Below, in pieces: positions 43,882 through 54,552 of a stretch of DNA of 64,000 bases. The stretch is taken from assembly GCF_001298265.1 (NCBI RefSeq), contig NZ_LGSZ01000045.1, positions 103,109 to 167,108 on the forward strand, read 5' to 3'. A model generated the notes under the pieces. It had not been told where the DNA came from and made no database searches. It saw nothing but the letters and a program-made list of their open reading frames with translations. Source of the DNA: Allobosea vaviloviae (GTDB lineage Bacteria > Pseudomonadota > Alphaproteobacteria > Rhizobiales > Beijerinckiaceae). Position 1 is the stretch's first letter. Every line of letters begins with the position of its first letter. A program made the position numbers and the translations under genes.

Positions 43882-45747
43882 CTACGCGGCCGTGGCGACG
43901 AGGCCTGCCAGCGCGCGGGGGGGCCCGTCGGGCTTCTGGCCGAAGCGCTGCAGCAGCTCCGCGACGATGCCCGCCGGCATGGCCTGCGCGTAGAGAAAGC
44001 CCTGGCCGAGCCGGCAGCCCATGGCTTGCAGCCACTCCGCCTGTGCTTGCGTTTCGATGCCCTCGGCGATGATCTTCATGCCGAGCCGGTTGGCGATGCC
44101 GACCATGGCCTCGACGATGACGCTGCTCTTCGCGCTGCTCTGGGCCGCCGCGATGAAGGAGCGGTCGATCTTGATGATGTCGACCGGGAAATCCAGCAGA
44201 TGGGTCAGCGAGGCGAAACCGGTGCCGAAATCGTCCAGCGCCACCGGGATGCCATGCTGGCGCAGGGACTCGATCGTCCGGGCGACGCTGTCCTTGCGTC
44301 CGCCCATGAAGACCTGCTCGGTGATCTCGATGACCAGGTGCGCAGGCGGCACCTGCACGCGCTCGAGCGCCTTGACGACGCGCTGGACCAGATCACCCTT
44401 CTGGAAGTCGGCCGAAGTGACGTTCAGGCCGACATGCTGGAAGTTGATGCCGGCACGCCGCCACGCGGCCATGTCGGCCGCGATCGCAGCCAGCATCTGC
44501 CCGGAGATGCGGTGGGCGACCTTCGGATCGAGCATGGCCTCCTGGAACTCGCCGGCCGAGGCGATGCGCCCATCCGGCATGCGCATGCGGCACAGCGCCT
44601 CGAGGCCGACGATTTCGTCGGTATCGATGCGGATGATGGGCTGGTAGTGGGCGGCGATGCGTCCGTCGGTGAGCGCCTGGTCGACGTCGCGCCTGACCTG
44701 GAGACGGCGCGTCATCGAGGTGCGAAGGCCGTCCTTGAAGCGGACATAACCGCCGCGTCGCGTCTCCTTGGCGTGATACAGCGCGAAATCGGCGTTCTGG
44801 CGGAGCGTCACCGCGTCCTCGCCATCCTCTCCCGCAAGCGCCGCACCAATGGTGACGCTGGGAATGATGCCGTGGCCGTCATGATCGAGCGCGGCCGACA
44901 TGGCCGCCAAGATGGCGCAGGCGACGGAGCGCATCTGCGCCGCCTGCGTGCAGTCCGGCAGCAGGACAGCAAACTCGTCTCCGCCGATCCGGCAGGCCAT
45001 TCCGTCGCCGATCACGGCCTGGAGCCTGGCACCGACGGTGGCGATCAGGGCGTCTCCGGCGCCATGCCCCATGGTGTCGTTGATCGCCTTGAGATGGTCG
45101 ATATCGATCAGCATCAGGCCGAAATCGAATGGCGGCACGGCGCTCATGCGCGTGATCGCGTCGTTGAAATGGACGCGGTTGGGAAGGCCCGTCAGCGTGT
45201 CGTAGTACGCAAGACGGTGGTTGCGGGAGCGCACCTCCTCGTGCTCGATCGCGATGGCGCAGAGATGGACGCAGGTCGCGACGATCTGGCGTTCGAGCTC
45301 GTCGGGACCACGCTTTCGGTCGTAGTAGAAGGCGAAGCTGCCGACCACGCGCCCGTCCCGGGCCTTGATCGGGCTCGACCAGCAGGCGCGCAGTCCAAGC
45401 GGCAGGACCAGAGACTCGAACCCCTGCCAGAGCGGATCGGTCGCGATGTCGGTGACGCAGACGGGCTCGCCGCGATGGATCGCCGTGCCGCAGGAGCCGA
45501 CGCGAGGGCCGGTGGCGATACCCGTCACGGCTGCCGCGTAGCTCTCTGGGAGGCTGGGGGCGGCCAGCGCCACGAGCCTGTTCTCGTCATCGACGGTGAC
45601 GACCGAACAGATCACGCCCTGCGTGATCGCCTCCGCCCGCAGGCACAGGCGCTCCATGATCGTGCGGAGAGACTCGCCGCGTGCGACCGCCTCCAGAATC
45701 TCGTTCTGAAGGGCTTGCAGGCCTTCGGCTGAGCCGATTTCACGCAT
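43882..45747 (-). CDS. GAF-GGDEF-EAL cyclic di-GMP protein
   Basis: This is a 621-residue protein without membrane helices. A GAF domain (about 10-172, GSCGTAIHRGEPVCVTDI) comes first. A GGDEF domain follows with intact GGDEF at 255-259 and DTLTGLPNRVHF. The EAL domain has E383-A-L, N442, E-I-T-E, DDFGTG 505-510, K-I-D and EGIE 562-565. All residues for synthesis and hydrolysis are present, so it may do either, controlled by the GAF ligand. The RxxD inhibitory site is missing. Confidence 0.9.
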   Translation of the reverse strand: MREIGSAEGLQALQNEILEAVARGESLRTIMERLCLRAEAITQGVICSVVTVDDENRLVALAAPSLPESYAAAVTGIATGPRVGSCGTAIHRGEPVCVTDIATDPLWQGFESLVLPLGLRACWSSPIKARDGRVVGSFAFYYDRKRGPDELERQIVATCVHLCAIAIEHEEVRSRNHRLAYYDTLTGLPNRVHFNDAITRMSAVPPFDFGLMLIDIDHLKAINDTMGHGAGDALIATVGARLQAVIGDGMACRIGGDEFAVLLPDCTQAAQMRSVACAILAAMSAALDHDGHGIIPSVTIGAALAGEDGEDAVTLRQNADFALYHAKETRRGGYVRFKDGLRTSMTRRLQVRRDVDQALTDGRIAAHYQPIIRIDTDEIVGLEALCRMRMPDGRIASAGEFQEAMLDPKVAHRISGQMLAAIAADMAAWRRAGINFQHVGLNVTSADFQKGDLVQRVVKALERVQVPPAHLVIEITEQVFMGGRKDSVARTIESLRQHGIPVALDDFGTGFASLTHLLDFPVDIIKIDRSFIAAAQSSAKSSVIVEAMVGIANRLGMKIIAEGIETQAQAEWLQAMGCRLGQGFLYAQAMPAGIVAELLQRFGQKPDGPPRALAGLVATAA

Positions 45748-45953
45748 TTGGGTACCCCGGTTGACCGTGCGGCAACCTATGTCAGCGGAGCGTGAAATCG
45801 CAGTTTCGGATTTGGTTCAAATTGTTCGCAAGCGGCGCTGCGGGGGAGGAATGTGGGTGCAACCCTATCGTGAATTGCGTTCACGCCATGTCCTGAACGC
45901 GAGCGTAACGACGGCGTTGCGCCCGGGCAGGGTGGCAGGTTTGCGTGCCGGTC

Positions 45954-46532
45954 TCAGGCCGCTGCCAGCCCGAGCCGTTCGTCGCGGCGGCGCAGGAGAT
46001 GCATCAGCGGCAGCGCCAACAGCACCATCCAGGCCTTGCCGATGATCTGGCCGCTCAGGAAATCGAGGCTGCCGAAGGCGAGCTGCAGAAAGACGATGCT
46101 GTCGATGACCAGTCCGACCAGGCTGGACGCGACGACGGCGGTGACGAAGCGGCGCTTCTGCAGCGGGGTGTAGACGGCGAAATCCGCCAGCTCGGAGAGC
46201 AGGAAGGCGGCAACCGATGCGACGACGATCGCCGACGGCGCGAGGAAGCCCGAGATCGCTGCGCCAACGGCGATCGCGCCGAGCCCAGCGACCGCACCCA
46301 GCCTGCGCTGAACGATGTCGCGCAGCACCAGCGCCAGCCCGATCATCAGCACGCCGCTCGGCGCCTTGATGCCGGGCCAGACTGGCACGAGGCAGGGGCC
46401 ATTGGGCACGCAGAGCGTGCCGGCATTGCCGATCAGCCAGTTCGCGGCGGGAATCGTCAGGGCGAACAGAACGAGCGCGACGAGGCCCTCGGTCCGGCGC
46501 TGACGGGCGAGAGCGATGGGGTGCTCAGTCAT
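45954..46532 (-). CDS. VUT family transporter, probable queuosine precursor transporter
   Basis: This is a 192-residue membrane protein with about six helices of the VUT/YhhQ type: [24 protein letters not shown], the [29 protein letters not shown] segment, and [23 protein letters not shown]. coli YhhQ imports preQ0 and preQ1. The start overlaps the end of queC by eight bases, so the pair is translated together, which supports the substrate assignment. A six-cysteine-free periplasmic loop with [12 protein letters not shown] is unusual but minor. Confidence 0.85.
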   Translation of the reverse strand: MTEHPIALARQRRTEGLVALVLFALTIPAANWLIGNAGTLCVPNGPCLVPVWPGIKAPSGVLMIGLALVLRDIVQRRLGAVAGLGAIAVGAAISGFLAPSAIVVASVAAFLLSELADFAVYTPLQKRRFVTAVVASSLVGLVIDSIVFLQLAFGSLDFLSGQIIGKAWMVLLALPLMHLLRRRDERLGLAAA

Positions 46533-47247
46533 GGGATGGTCCGCTGTCGTCGGGAGATGTCAGGTAGGCGGCGTAACCCCGGCCACGCAGATCGCAAGCC
46601 GGGCAGTGGCCGCAGCCATAGCCCCAGGCGTGGCGCGTCGAGCGATCGCCGAGATAGCAGCTATGGCTGTCCTCGACCACCAGATCGAGCAGCGCCTGGC
46701 CGCCCAGCGCCGTCGCCAGCGCGAAGGTCTGGGCCTTGTCGCGCCACATCAGTGGCGTGTGGAGCACGAGGCGACGATCGAGGCCCAGGCCCAGCGCAAC
46801 CTGCATCGCCTTGATCGTGTCGTCGCGGCAGTCGGGATAGCCGGAATAGTCGGTCTCGCAGACGCCCAGCACGATGTGCCTGGCATCGCGGCGATAGGCC
46901 AGCGCGGCGGCGAAGGTCAGGAAGATCAGGTTTCGCCCGGGCACGAAGGTCGTCGGCAGGCCGGTTTCCGCGAAGGCGATCTCGCTGTCGCGGGTGAGGG
47001 CGGTCTCCGAGATCGCGCCGAGCGCCGCCAGATCGATCAGGTGGTCGGGGCCGAGTCTTTGCGCGTAGAGCGGCGACAGCGCCGGCAGCCTGTCGCGGAT
47101 GACTTTTCGGCACTCCAATTCGACGCGATGGCGCTGGCCATAGTCGAAGCCGATCGTCTCGACCTGCTCGAAGCGCGCGAGCGCCCAAGCCAGCGCGACC
47201 GTCGAATCCTGGCCGCCGGAGAAGAGGACGAGGGCGCGGGAGGTCAT
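46525..47247 (-). CDS. queC: 7-cyano-7-deazaguanine synthase
   Basis: This is a 240-residue enzyme that turns 7-carboxy-7-deazaguanine into preQ0 with ATP and ammonia. [12 protein letters not shown] is the ATP PP-loop. [17 protein letters not shown] and [18 protein letters not shown] are family blocks, and the zinc cysteines lie in DSHSCYLG and [16 protein letters not shown]. queD and queE are not in the window. The overlap with the VUT transporter couples synthesis and uptake of the same intermediate. Confidence 0.95.
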   Translation of the reverse strand: MTSRALVLFSGGQDSTVALAWALARFEQVETIGFDYGQRHRVELECRKVIRDRLPALSPLYAQRLGPDHLIDLAALGAISETALTRDSEIAFAETGLPTTFVPGRNLIFLTFAAALAYRRDARHIVLGVCETDYSGYPDCRDDTIKAMQVALGLGLDRRLVLHTPLMWRDKAQTFALATALGGQALLDLVVEDSHSCYLGDRSTRHAWGYGCGHCPACDLRGRGYAAYLTSPDDSGPSHD

Positions 47248-47278
47248 GATGTCGAGGTCATGGCGCGCAGCCCGGCCG

Positions 47279-48223
<945 letters not shown>

Positions 48224-48413
48224 GCCGTGGCGCACCGTTGAAGCAGGGCTGGGCGGGCCTGCGCGAAGCCGGCTCGGTTCGCAGGGCTCTTAACAGCCGT
48301 GTGACGGCGAGTCGACCGCTGCACTGCGAAAGGCGCGTGCAAAACGCGCGCGCCCGGCACAATGCATGTCAGCCGTCAGATGCAGCGGCATCTGCGCGGC
48401 GCTGCACATTCGC

Positions 48414-49004
48414 TCAGAGCTTCCTGCCTCCCGGCACCGAGGCCGTCTTGGCGGCCGTTCTGGCATCCTTGGCGCTGTCGGCTGCCGTCTTGCCCGCCGT
48501 CCTGGTCTTGTCTGACGGCAGGACCGTCTCGACGGCCGGGGTCGTCACCAGGAAGCTCGCGATCGCATCCATCGATTCGGCCGCCGCCTTGGCGACGATG
48601 GTCTGGTCCACGCCCGACCACGGGTCGGAGGTGCCGCCGCGCCGGCCGAGGCTCTCGCCCTGGACGCGCTGGGCGCGTTTCTTGGTCTCGTCATAGACGT
48701 CCCAGACGAAGGCGAGCGAAGTCTGGCCGTCCTCGGTCGGCTGGGCGGTCAGATAGCCGCGGACCCGGAAGCGGGCGGGCTTGTCGCCGGGGACGATCTC
48801 CATGCGCCGCTCGGCCGCGGCCTCGCCGAGCAGGCCGGCAAAGCGCGTCGTCACCGCATCGGGGGCACCTGAAATGCTCTGCACGGACACGGGCACGCCC
48901 GGCGCATCGACACGCGGGCGCGCCGCGGTCGTGGTCTCCTGGCAGCCGGCGAGCGCAAGCGCGACGGCCGACCCCAGGACGAGGCCGTTCAAACGATCGA
49001 TCAT
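48414..49004 (-). CDS. Lipoprotein of unknown function
   Basis: This is a 196-residue protein with a lipoprotein signal: LGSAVALALAGC with the lipobox cysteine at about residue 21. After it come a beta-rich domain (about 40-150; FRVRGYLTAQ, TSLAFVWDVYDE) and an alanine/lysine-rich C-terminal tail. This pattern resembles small envelope lipoproteins seen often in Hyphomicrobiales. RBS GGGAGG lies six bases before the ATG. It is divergent from ubiK. Confidence 0.8.
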   Translation of the reverse strand: MIDRLNGLVLGSAVALALAGCQETTTAARPRVDAPGVPVSVQSISGAPDAVTTRFAGLLGEAAAERRMEIVPGDKPARFRVRGYLTAQPTEDGQTSLAFVWDVYDETKKRAQRVQGESLGRRGGTSDPWSGVDQTIVAKAAAESMDAIASFLVTTPAVETVLPSDKTRTAGKTAADSAKDARTAAKTASVPGGRKL

Positions 49005-49223
49005 GACGCCTCCCGCTTGTCTTTGAGCGTACGGGTTGGAGTGTTTTTGTAGTCCCTGCGCGCTCTTTCTAGGCGTAACGGATCGGAAGGTCCAGATCGT
49101 GCCGGTTGCGCGCCGTCGGACCGGCTTCCTTGGGCGGTTTCCTTGCGCCGCGATTGCGGGTTGCATCGTGCTGGCCCATATATCCCGCCATGCGGGCTCG
49201 GGAGGCCCGCCCCGGAGAGTTCC

Positions 49224-49478
49224 ATGGTCACGACCAGCAGCCGTATCCTCGACGACATCGCCCGTCTTGCCACCGATGCCGCTGGCGCGGCGCAGGGCGT
49301 GCGCCGCGAGGTCGAGACCGTCGTGAAGAGCCAGATCGAGCGCCTTCTGCGCGACCTCGACGTGGTCACGCGCGAGGAATTCGAGGCCGTGCGCGAGATG
49401 GCGCTGCTGGCGCGCGAGGAGAACGACAAGCTCGCGGCACGGCTTGCCGCGCTGGAGGCGGCCAAGCCCGAGGCCTGA
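49224..49478 (+). CDS. ubiK: UbiK family ubiquinone synthesis accessory factor (BMFP domain)
   Basis: This is an 84-residue, mostly helical protein. RILDDIARLATDAAGAAQGVRREVE followed by LDVVTREEFEAVREMALLAREEN matches the membrane fusogenic BMFP pattern, an amphipathic helix then a coiled coil. UbiK forms a complex that assists aerobic ubiquinone biosynthesis and lipid binding. Ubiquinol is the substrate of the bc1 complex encoded in the same window. RBS GGAGAG lies eight bases before the ATG. Confidence 0.85.
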   Translation: MVTTSSRILDDIARLATDAAGAAQGVRREVETVVKSQIERLLRDLDVVTREEFEAVREMALLAREENDKLAARLAALEAAKPEA

Positions 49479-49825
49479 ACCAGCTGGTGGGCGTGCTGCG
49501 CTCACCGCATGCCTTTGCATTCCTCTCCCGACCGCGCATCCACAGCCATGTGCTGTGGACAGGTCCCCGCAGGGATTGAGCCCGTCCCCGAATCCGTCGA
49601 GCGTCACTTCGTGTTGGGAGTGTCACAACCCCTGCGCTAACGTCGGTGGAGAAATTGATTCGTCGGTCCAACCCCTTAGGGGGAATCGGCGGAGCGTGGC
49701 GCCCGGTTTTGCAGCCGGTGCGGCACCTGTTGGGTTGCGTTCCCGTCAGCTTTCCCGTCGCCGTGTTCCCATTCTCGAACGCGCCGGACCGCGTCCTGCG
49801 GCGCCCGGCAGTTGGACCCAAGGGC
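49479..49825. other. Intergenic region between ubiK and the YbjN gene
   Basis: This 347-base region holds no convincing gene, though the YbjN frame stays open leftward to 49646. A perfect eight-base stem, TCCACAGC (49539-49546) with GCTGTGGA (49552-49559), lies about 60 bases after ubiK and could end that transcript; it lacks a T-run. A short AT-richer segment near 49645-49660 (GAGAAATTGATTCG) may be part of a promoter for the downstream gene. Confidence 0.4.
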
Positions 49826-50332
49826 ATGATGGATCTCGACCTGGACGCCGAGCTTGAGCGGCCTTCCAACCCTCTCGACCTGATCGAACGACTCGCCGCC
49901 CTCAACAGCTGGACCTTCGACCGCGACAGCGACGACGAATTGTCGGTCGCCGTCACCGGCGGCTGGTCCGACTATCACGTTGCCATCACCTGGCTGGCGG
50001 AGGTGGAGGCGATCCATATCGCCTGCGCTTTCGACCTCAAGGTGCCCGACCGGCGCCGCGGGGAAGTGCTGCAACTGGTCAGCCTCGTGAACGAGCAGCT
50101 CTGGCTCGGGCATTTCGACCTGTGGAGCTCCGAGAACGTGGTGATGTACCGCCATGCCCTGCTGCTGTCGGGCGGGGCAGAGCCGACCGACGAACAGGCC
50201 GCCGCGCTGATCAAGGCGGCGATCGATGCCTGCGAGCGCTATTTCCAGGCCTTCCAATTCGTCGTTTGGGCTGGAAAGACGGCCAAGGAAGGTCTGGAGG
50301 GCGCCATGCTGGAGACGGTCGGCGAGGCGTGA
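49826..50332 (+). CDS. YbjN domain-containing protein
   Basis: This is a 168-residue protein. PLDLIERLAALNSWTFDRDSDDEL, the beta core AVTGGWSDYHVAITWLAEVEAIHIACAFD, and NEQLWLGHFDLW are the YbjN-type fold, related to secretion chaperones. Its function in the cell is poorly defined; YbjN affects motility and stress in enterobacteria. It precedes proC after a palindromic repeat. I chose the ATG at 49826 because the sequence before it lacks family character. Confidence 0.85.
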   Translation: MMDLDLDAELERPSNPLDLIERLAALNSWTFDRDSDDELSVAVTGGWSDYHVAITWLAEVEAIHIACAFDLKVPDRRRGEVLQLVSLVNEQLWLGHFDLWSSENVVMYRHALLLSGGAEPTDEQAAALIKAAIDACERYFQAFQFVVWAGKTAKEGLEGAMLETVGEA

Positions 50333-50337
50333 GCCTC

Positions 50338-50423
50338 GTCACCGTCAAGGTCGGGCTTGACCCGGCCATCTCGGGCAAGTGACGTTCGGGTCATGAGAGT
50401 CTCGGGGCCAGCCCGAGAATGAC
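50338..50423. repeat. Dispersed palindromic repeat, GTC...GGTCGGGCTTGAC variant
   Basis: The left side GGTCGGGCTTGACCCGG and the right side CTCGGGGCCAGCCCGAGAATGAC pair imperfectly. The right end GAGAATGAC matches the copy at 7798-7900. It lies between the YbjN gene and proC and begins six bases after the YbjN stop. Confidence 0.7.
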
Positions 50424-50451
50424 GTCCCGCCCGTTCATCGAGAGACCGCCC

Positions 50452-51273
50452 ATGTCCAGCCCCCTGCCGCAATCGCTCGTGCTCCTCGGTGCCGGCAAGA
50501 TGGGTGGCGCCATGCTGGAGGGCTGGCTGCGCATCGGCATGAATCCGGCCGGCATCAGCCTGATCGACCCGAAGCCTTCCGACGAGATTGTGGCGCTGGC
50601 TGCCGAGAAGGGCATGGCGATCAATCCCGATTCGCGTTCCCTCGGTCCCGTCGAGGTGCTGGTGCTGGCGACCAAGCCGCAGACGCTCGACACCGCCGCT
50701 CCCGCCGTCCAGGCCTTCATCACCCCGAATACGCTGCTGATCTCGATCCTGGCCGGCAAGACCCTCCGTGATCTGTCGGCGCGCCTGCCCAATGCGACCG
50801 CGATCATCCGCGCCATGCCGAACCTGCCGGCCTCGGTGCAGCGCGGCGCCACCGCGGCAGCGGCGGGGCCGGGCGTGACGGGTGCGCAGCGCGCCATGGC
50901 CGATGCGCTGCTCGGCAGCATCGGCAAGGTCGAATGGTTGGAGAGCGAAAGCCTGATCGATGCCGTGACGGGCGTGTCCGGCTCAGGGCCAGCCTATGTC
51001 TTCTACCTGGTCGAGTGTCTGGCTGCGGCAGGCAAGGCTGCGGGCCTGCCCGACGACATCGCCGAGCGGCTGGCGCGGGCGACGATCGAGGGCGCCGGCG
51101 AGATGCTCTACCAGTCGCCGCTTTCGCCGGCCACCTTGCGCCAGAACGTGACCTCGCCGGCCGGAACGACCGCTGCAGGGCTCGAGGTGCTGATGGCCGA
51201 GGATGCGCTGAAGCCGCTGATCATCAAGACGGTGGCTGCCGCCAAACGTCGCGCCGGCGAGCTTTCGGGCTGA
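50452..51273 (+). CDS. proC: Pyrroline-5-carboxylate reductase
   Basis: This is a 273-residue enzyme that makes proline from pyrroline-5-carboxylate with NAD(P)H. LLGAGKMGGAMLEGWL is the nucleotide-binding loop, VLATKPQ and IRAMPNLPASVQRGAT are family blocks, and TGVSGSGPAYVFYLVECLAAAG is the signature containing the proline-binding region. It is followed by a TetR gene 66 bases later, probably on the same message. Confidence 0.95.
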   Translation: MSSPLPQSLVLLGAGKMGGAMLEGWLRIGMNPAGISLIDPKPSDEIVALAAEKGMAINPDSRSLGPVEVLVLATKPQTLDTAAPAVQAFITPNTLLISILAGKTLRDLSARLPNATAIIRAMPNLPASVQRGATAAAAGPGVTGAQRAMADALLGSIGKVEWLESESLIDAVTGVSGSGPAYVFYLVECLAAAGKAAGLPDDIAERLARATIEGAGEMLYQSPLSPATLRQNVTSPAGTTAAGLEVLMAEDALKPLIIKTVAAAKRRAGELSG

Positions 51274-51339
51274 AGGGCCTTTCGCCGGCCGCGATCGAGG
51301 CATAGCTTCTTCGCGACTGCGTCGCAAAGGAGACATCCC

Positions 51340-52098
51340 ATGGCCCGCAACCCGCTTTCCCCTGAAGCCGCCACTCCCGAATCAGGCGCCGCCGCCCCAC
51401 AGACCGATCCGCGCAAACAGGTGGTCGAGGCTCTGATGCGGCTCGCGGCGACCCGCCGCTGGGACGAGATCGAACTCGGCGACATCGCCACCGAGGCTGA
51501 CCTGCCGCTGGGCAAGTTGCGTGGCCTGTTTCCGTCCAAGCTTGCGATGCTGGGCGGGCTGACGCGCATCGTCGATGATGCGGTGCTTGCCGAGCTGTCG
51601 GACGATCTGGCCGGCGAGCCTGTGCGCGAACGGCTGTTCGACCTCGTGATGCGCCGACTCGATGCGCTGGCGCCCTACAAGCCGGGCCTGCGCAGGATCG
51701 CGCCTGTGATCCGGCGCGACCCGCTGACGATGGCGGCGCTCAATCGCGGTGCCGTCAATTCCTGGCGCTACATGCTGGCCTCCGCCGGCATCCCGACCGA
51801 GGATGCGCTGGGAAACCTGCGGGTGCAGGGTGCCGTCCTGCTGATGGCGCGCGTCTCCGAGGTCTGGCTGGACGACGACGAGCCGGAATTGTCGCGGACG
51901 ATGGCGCGGCTCGACCGGGAGCTGAAGAGGGCCGGCGCAATCATGGCCCGTGTCGAGGACGTGCATCGGCTGACCGCGCCGTTGCGGGGGCTGGCGCGGG
52001 CGCTTTGCTCGGGCAAGCGTCCGAATGTCCGCCGGCGCGAGCGCAGCGACGTAGTCGGGCGCAGCGGCGAGAACGAGGATTTCGCGCCGGCGATCTGA
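51340..52098 (+). CDS. TetR/AcrR-type transcriptional regulator
   Basis: This is a 252-residue protein. After a proline-rich leader, residues 25-75 form a TetR-like helix-turn-helix (VVEALMRLAATRRWDEIELGDIATEADLPLGKLRGLF). A helical ligand domain follows, and the last ~35 residues are basic and disordered (RRRERSDVVGRSG). The recognition helix LPLGKLRGLFPSK deviates from the usual V-S-x-x-x-x-Y-x-H-F, so DNA binding may be weak; a COQ9-like helical protein is an alternative. Its place after proC is probably operonic. Confidence 0.75.
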   Translation: MARNPLSPEAATPESGAAAPQTDPRKQVVEALMRLAATRRWDEIELGDIATEADLPLGKLRGLFPSKLAMLGGLTRIVDDAVLAELSDDLAGEPVRERLFDLVMRRLDALAPYKPGLRRIAPVIRRDPLTMAALNRGAVNSWRYMLASAGIPTEDALGNLRVQGAVLLMARVSEVWLDDDEPELSRTMARLDRELKRAGAIMARVEDVHRLTAPLRGLARALCSGKRPNVRRRERSDVVGRSGENEDFAPAI

Positions 52099-52198
52099 GG
52101 CCCGAGCCGCTCGAGCCATGGCCGAACTCCGACATCGTTAAGCGAGTCTTAGCGTTTCTGCGTGAATTTGCGGAATCTCCATCCCGCAGGGGTCGCGC

Positions 52199-54187
52199 AT
52201 GTCCTGGACGAAGAAGCTTGCCACCATATCGATCAGCCGATCCTTCGCGCTGATCGCAGGTCTCGCCGTCGTGATCGCGGTCGGCAGTGTGGGCTACACG
52301 CTCACCGAGGCTCGCAACGAGATGGTCGAGCTCAAGCGGCAGGAGGTGCAGAACGCCACCGACATCGCCCGCACCACCGTCGAATTCTATCGTGACAAGG
52401 CCAGGAGGGGCGAGATCGCGGTGCCCGAGGCGCAGAAGCTCGCCATCGACGCTTTGGCCGGGGCGCGCTTCGACGACGGCAATTACTTCTTCGTCTACAC
52501 CTTCGATGGCGTCAGCGTCACCCATCCCCGGGCGGACATGATCGGCAAGAACCTGCTGGGTCTCAAGGACCCGACCGGCAAGCCCATCGTGCAGGAACTG
52601 CTGTCGATCGCGAAAGCGGGCGGCAAGGGAGGCTATCTCGACTTTCTCTGGGTGAAGCCCGGCGACAAGGAGCCCACGCGCAAGATCGCCTATGTCAGCG
52701 GCATCGCCGATTGGAACTGGGCTGTCGGAACGGGCCTGCACGTCCACGACGTCGATGCGAAATTCCTCGGGCTGATGGGTGACGTGGCCAAGGTGCTGGT
52801 GCCGCTTGGCCTGCTCATGCTCGGCCTCGTCATTGTCCTGAGCCGCCGCGCCTCCGCGATGCTGACGTCGCTGTCGGGAACCATGAGCGCGCTCGCCGCC
52901 GGCAATCTGCGGACCGTGATCGCGCATCAGGACCGGCCGGACGAGATCGGCTCGATGGCGCGGGCGCTTGTGGTCTTCCGGGAGGCCGCGCTCGCGAAAG
53001 ATGCGATGCAGGCCGACAAGGCGCGGGCCGAGCAGGAGGCCGCCGCTCATCGCGACGCCGCCGACGGGCAGCGCCGTCGCAGCGAGGACGAGCGGGCCGA
53101 GATTTCCCGGATGCAGGAGAGTGTCGTCGCGGCGCTGGGCAGGGGACTCGAGCATCTCGCCGAGGGTGACCTGACATACCGCATCACGGACAGCTTCGGC
53201 TCCGACTACGCCAAGCTGCGGGATGATTTCAATGCGGCGATCGCCAAGCTGCAGGAGACGATGCGGCTGATCGCGACAAACACCGAGAGCATGAAGGCCG
53301 GTTCGATCGAGATCAGCCAGGCGGCCGACGATCTCGCCGGGCGAACCGAGCAGCAGGCGGCTTCCGTCGAGGAAACGGCGACCGCGCTCGACGAACTGAC
53401 GGCGACGGTGCGCCAGACGGCTGAAAGTGCTCGGCTCGCCAACCAGGCGACGACGCAGGTCAAGCTGGAGGCGGAGCAGTCGACCACCATCGTTCGCGAC
53501 GCCGTTCTCGCCATGGGCGGGATCGAGAAGTCGGCCGATGAGATCTCGCAAATTGTGGGCGTGATCGACGAGATCGCCTTCCAGACCAATCTGCTGGCGC
53601 TCAACGCCAGCGTCGAGGCGGCCCGCGCCGGCGATGCGGGCAAGGGCTTCGCGGTCGTCGCCTCCGAGGTGCGGGCGCTGGCTCAGCGCTCGGCCTCGGC
53701 GGCCAAGGAGATCAAGGAACTGATCACGGCCTCCAATGTCGAGGTTGGGAAGGGTGTCACGCTGGTCGGCCAGACCGGCAGCGCACTGCAGCGCATGGCG
53801 GAGGAGATCACGCGGGCGACCTCGCTCGTCGCCGAGATCGCGGGCGCCGCGCAGGAGCAGGCGTCTGGGCTTCAGGAGGTCAATACCGCCGTCGGCGAAA
53901 TGGACCAGTCGACGCAGCAGAACGCGGCGATGGCCGAGCAGTCGACGGCTGCCGCGCATTCGCTGTCGCAGGAAGCCGACCGGCTGTCTGCGCTCGTGGC
54001 CCGCTTCCAGCTCGGCGGCGACATCGCCGGGCTGAAGGCGATGGCGCGCACGATGCAGGCCGCCGTCGCGCCGGCTCCTCGCCCGGCCGCGCCGCGCCCA
54101 GCCCAGCCGATGGCGCGTGCAGCCGGAGCGGCGCCGGTCCGCAAGGCCGATCCGAGCGCCCATGACAAGGGTTGGGAAGAGTTTTGA
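52199..54187 (+). CDS. Methyl-accepting chemotaxis protein with single Cache domain
   Basis: This is a 662-residue chemoreceptor. TM1 is about residues 15-36 and TM2 about 197-215. Between them is a single Cache domain with [20 protein letters not shown], of the type that binds small carboxylates. A HAMP domain follows, then a second HAMP-like segment, and the kinase-control hairpin is at about 457-510 ([22 protein letters not shown]). The protein ends with G-W-E-E-F after a flexible A/P-rich linker, which fits the xWxxF tether for CheR/CheB methylation enzymes. No che genes are nearby. Confidence 0.93.
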   Translation: MSWTKKLATISISRSFALIAGLAVVIAVGSVGYTLTEARNEMVELKRQEVQNATDIARTTVEFYRDKARRGEIAVPEAQKLAIDALAGARFDDGNYFFVYTFDGVSVTHPRADMIGKNLLGLKDPTGKPIVQELLSIAKAGGKGGYLDFLWVKPGDKEPTRKIAYVSGIADWNWAVGTGLHVHDVDAKFLGLMGDVAKVLVPLGLLMLGLVIVLSRRASAMLTSLSGTMSALAAGNLRTVIAHQDRPDEIGSMARALVVFREAALAKDAMQADKARAEQEAAAHRDAADGQRRRSEDERAEISRMQESVVAALGRGLEHLAEGDLTYRITDSFGSDYAKLRDDFNAAIAKLQETMRLIATNTESMKAGSIEISQAADDLAGRTEQQAASVEETATALDELTATVRQTAESARLANQATTQVKLEAEQSTTIVRDAVLAMGGIEKSADEISQIVGVIDEIAFQTNLLALNASVEAARAGDAGKGFAVVASEVRALAQRSASAAKEIKELITASNVEVGKGVTLVGQTGSALQRMAEEITRATSLVAEIAGAAQEQASGLQEVNTAVGEMDQSTQQNAAMAEQSTAAAHSLSQEADRLSALVARFQLGGDIAGLKAMARTMQAAVAPAPRPAAPRPAQPMARAAGAAPVRKADPSAHDKGWEEF

Positions 54188-54552
54188 GCGCCTCGTCCGA
54201 GACGACCCTGCCCGCCGCCACGATCGGCTTCGACGATTTCCTGAAGGTCGACATTCGTGTCGGCACCATCGTCGAGGCCACGCCCTATCCGCAAGCCCGC
54301 AAGCCCGCGATCAAGCTGGTCATCGACTTTGGCGGCGAGATCGGCCTGAAGAAATCCTCGGCGCAGATCACCAAGCACTACACCCCCGAGCAGTTGCCGG
54401 GCCGTCAGGTTCTGGCGGTGGTGAACTTCCCGCCGCGCCAGATCGGCAAGTTCATGTCCGAGGTGCTGACGCTCGGAGTGCCCGATGCCGACGGCGAGGT
54501 CGTGCTGATCGGCCCGGGCTTCGAGGTGCCCAGGGGCGGGCGGTTGTTCTGA
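54184..54552 (+). CDS. csaA: tRNA-binding protein, CsaA-like
   Basis: This is a 122-residue protein with a tRNA-binding OB fold: [75 protein letters not shown]. CsaA has chaperone-like activity in protein secretion. The TTG start at 54184 overlaps the TGA of the chemoreceptor and follows GGGAAGAG at close range; no ATG is available before the conserved domain. It ends directly against the convergent hydrolase gene. Confidence 0.88.
   Translation: MSASSETTLPAATIGFDDFLKVDIRVGTIVEATPYPQARKPAIKLVIDFGGEIGLKKSSAQITKHYTPEQLPGRQVLAVVNFPPRQIGKFMSEVLTLGVPDADGEVVLIGPGFEVPRGGRLF

Noticed and set aside
43798..45732. A 644-codon plus-strand frame opposite the GAF-GGDEF-EAL gene
   Set aside because: The minus-strand frame contains every GGDEF and EAL residue in order; the plus-strand product has no recognisable domain.
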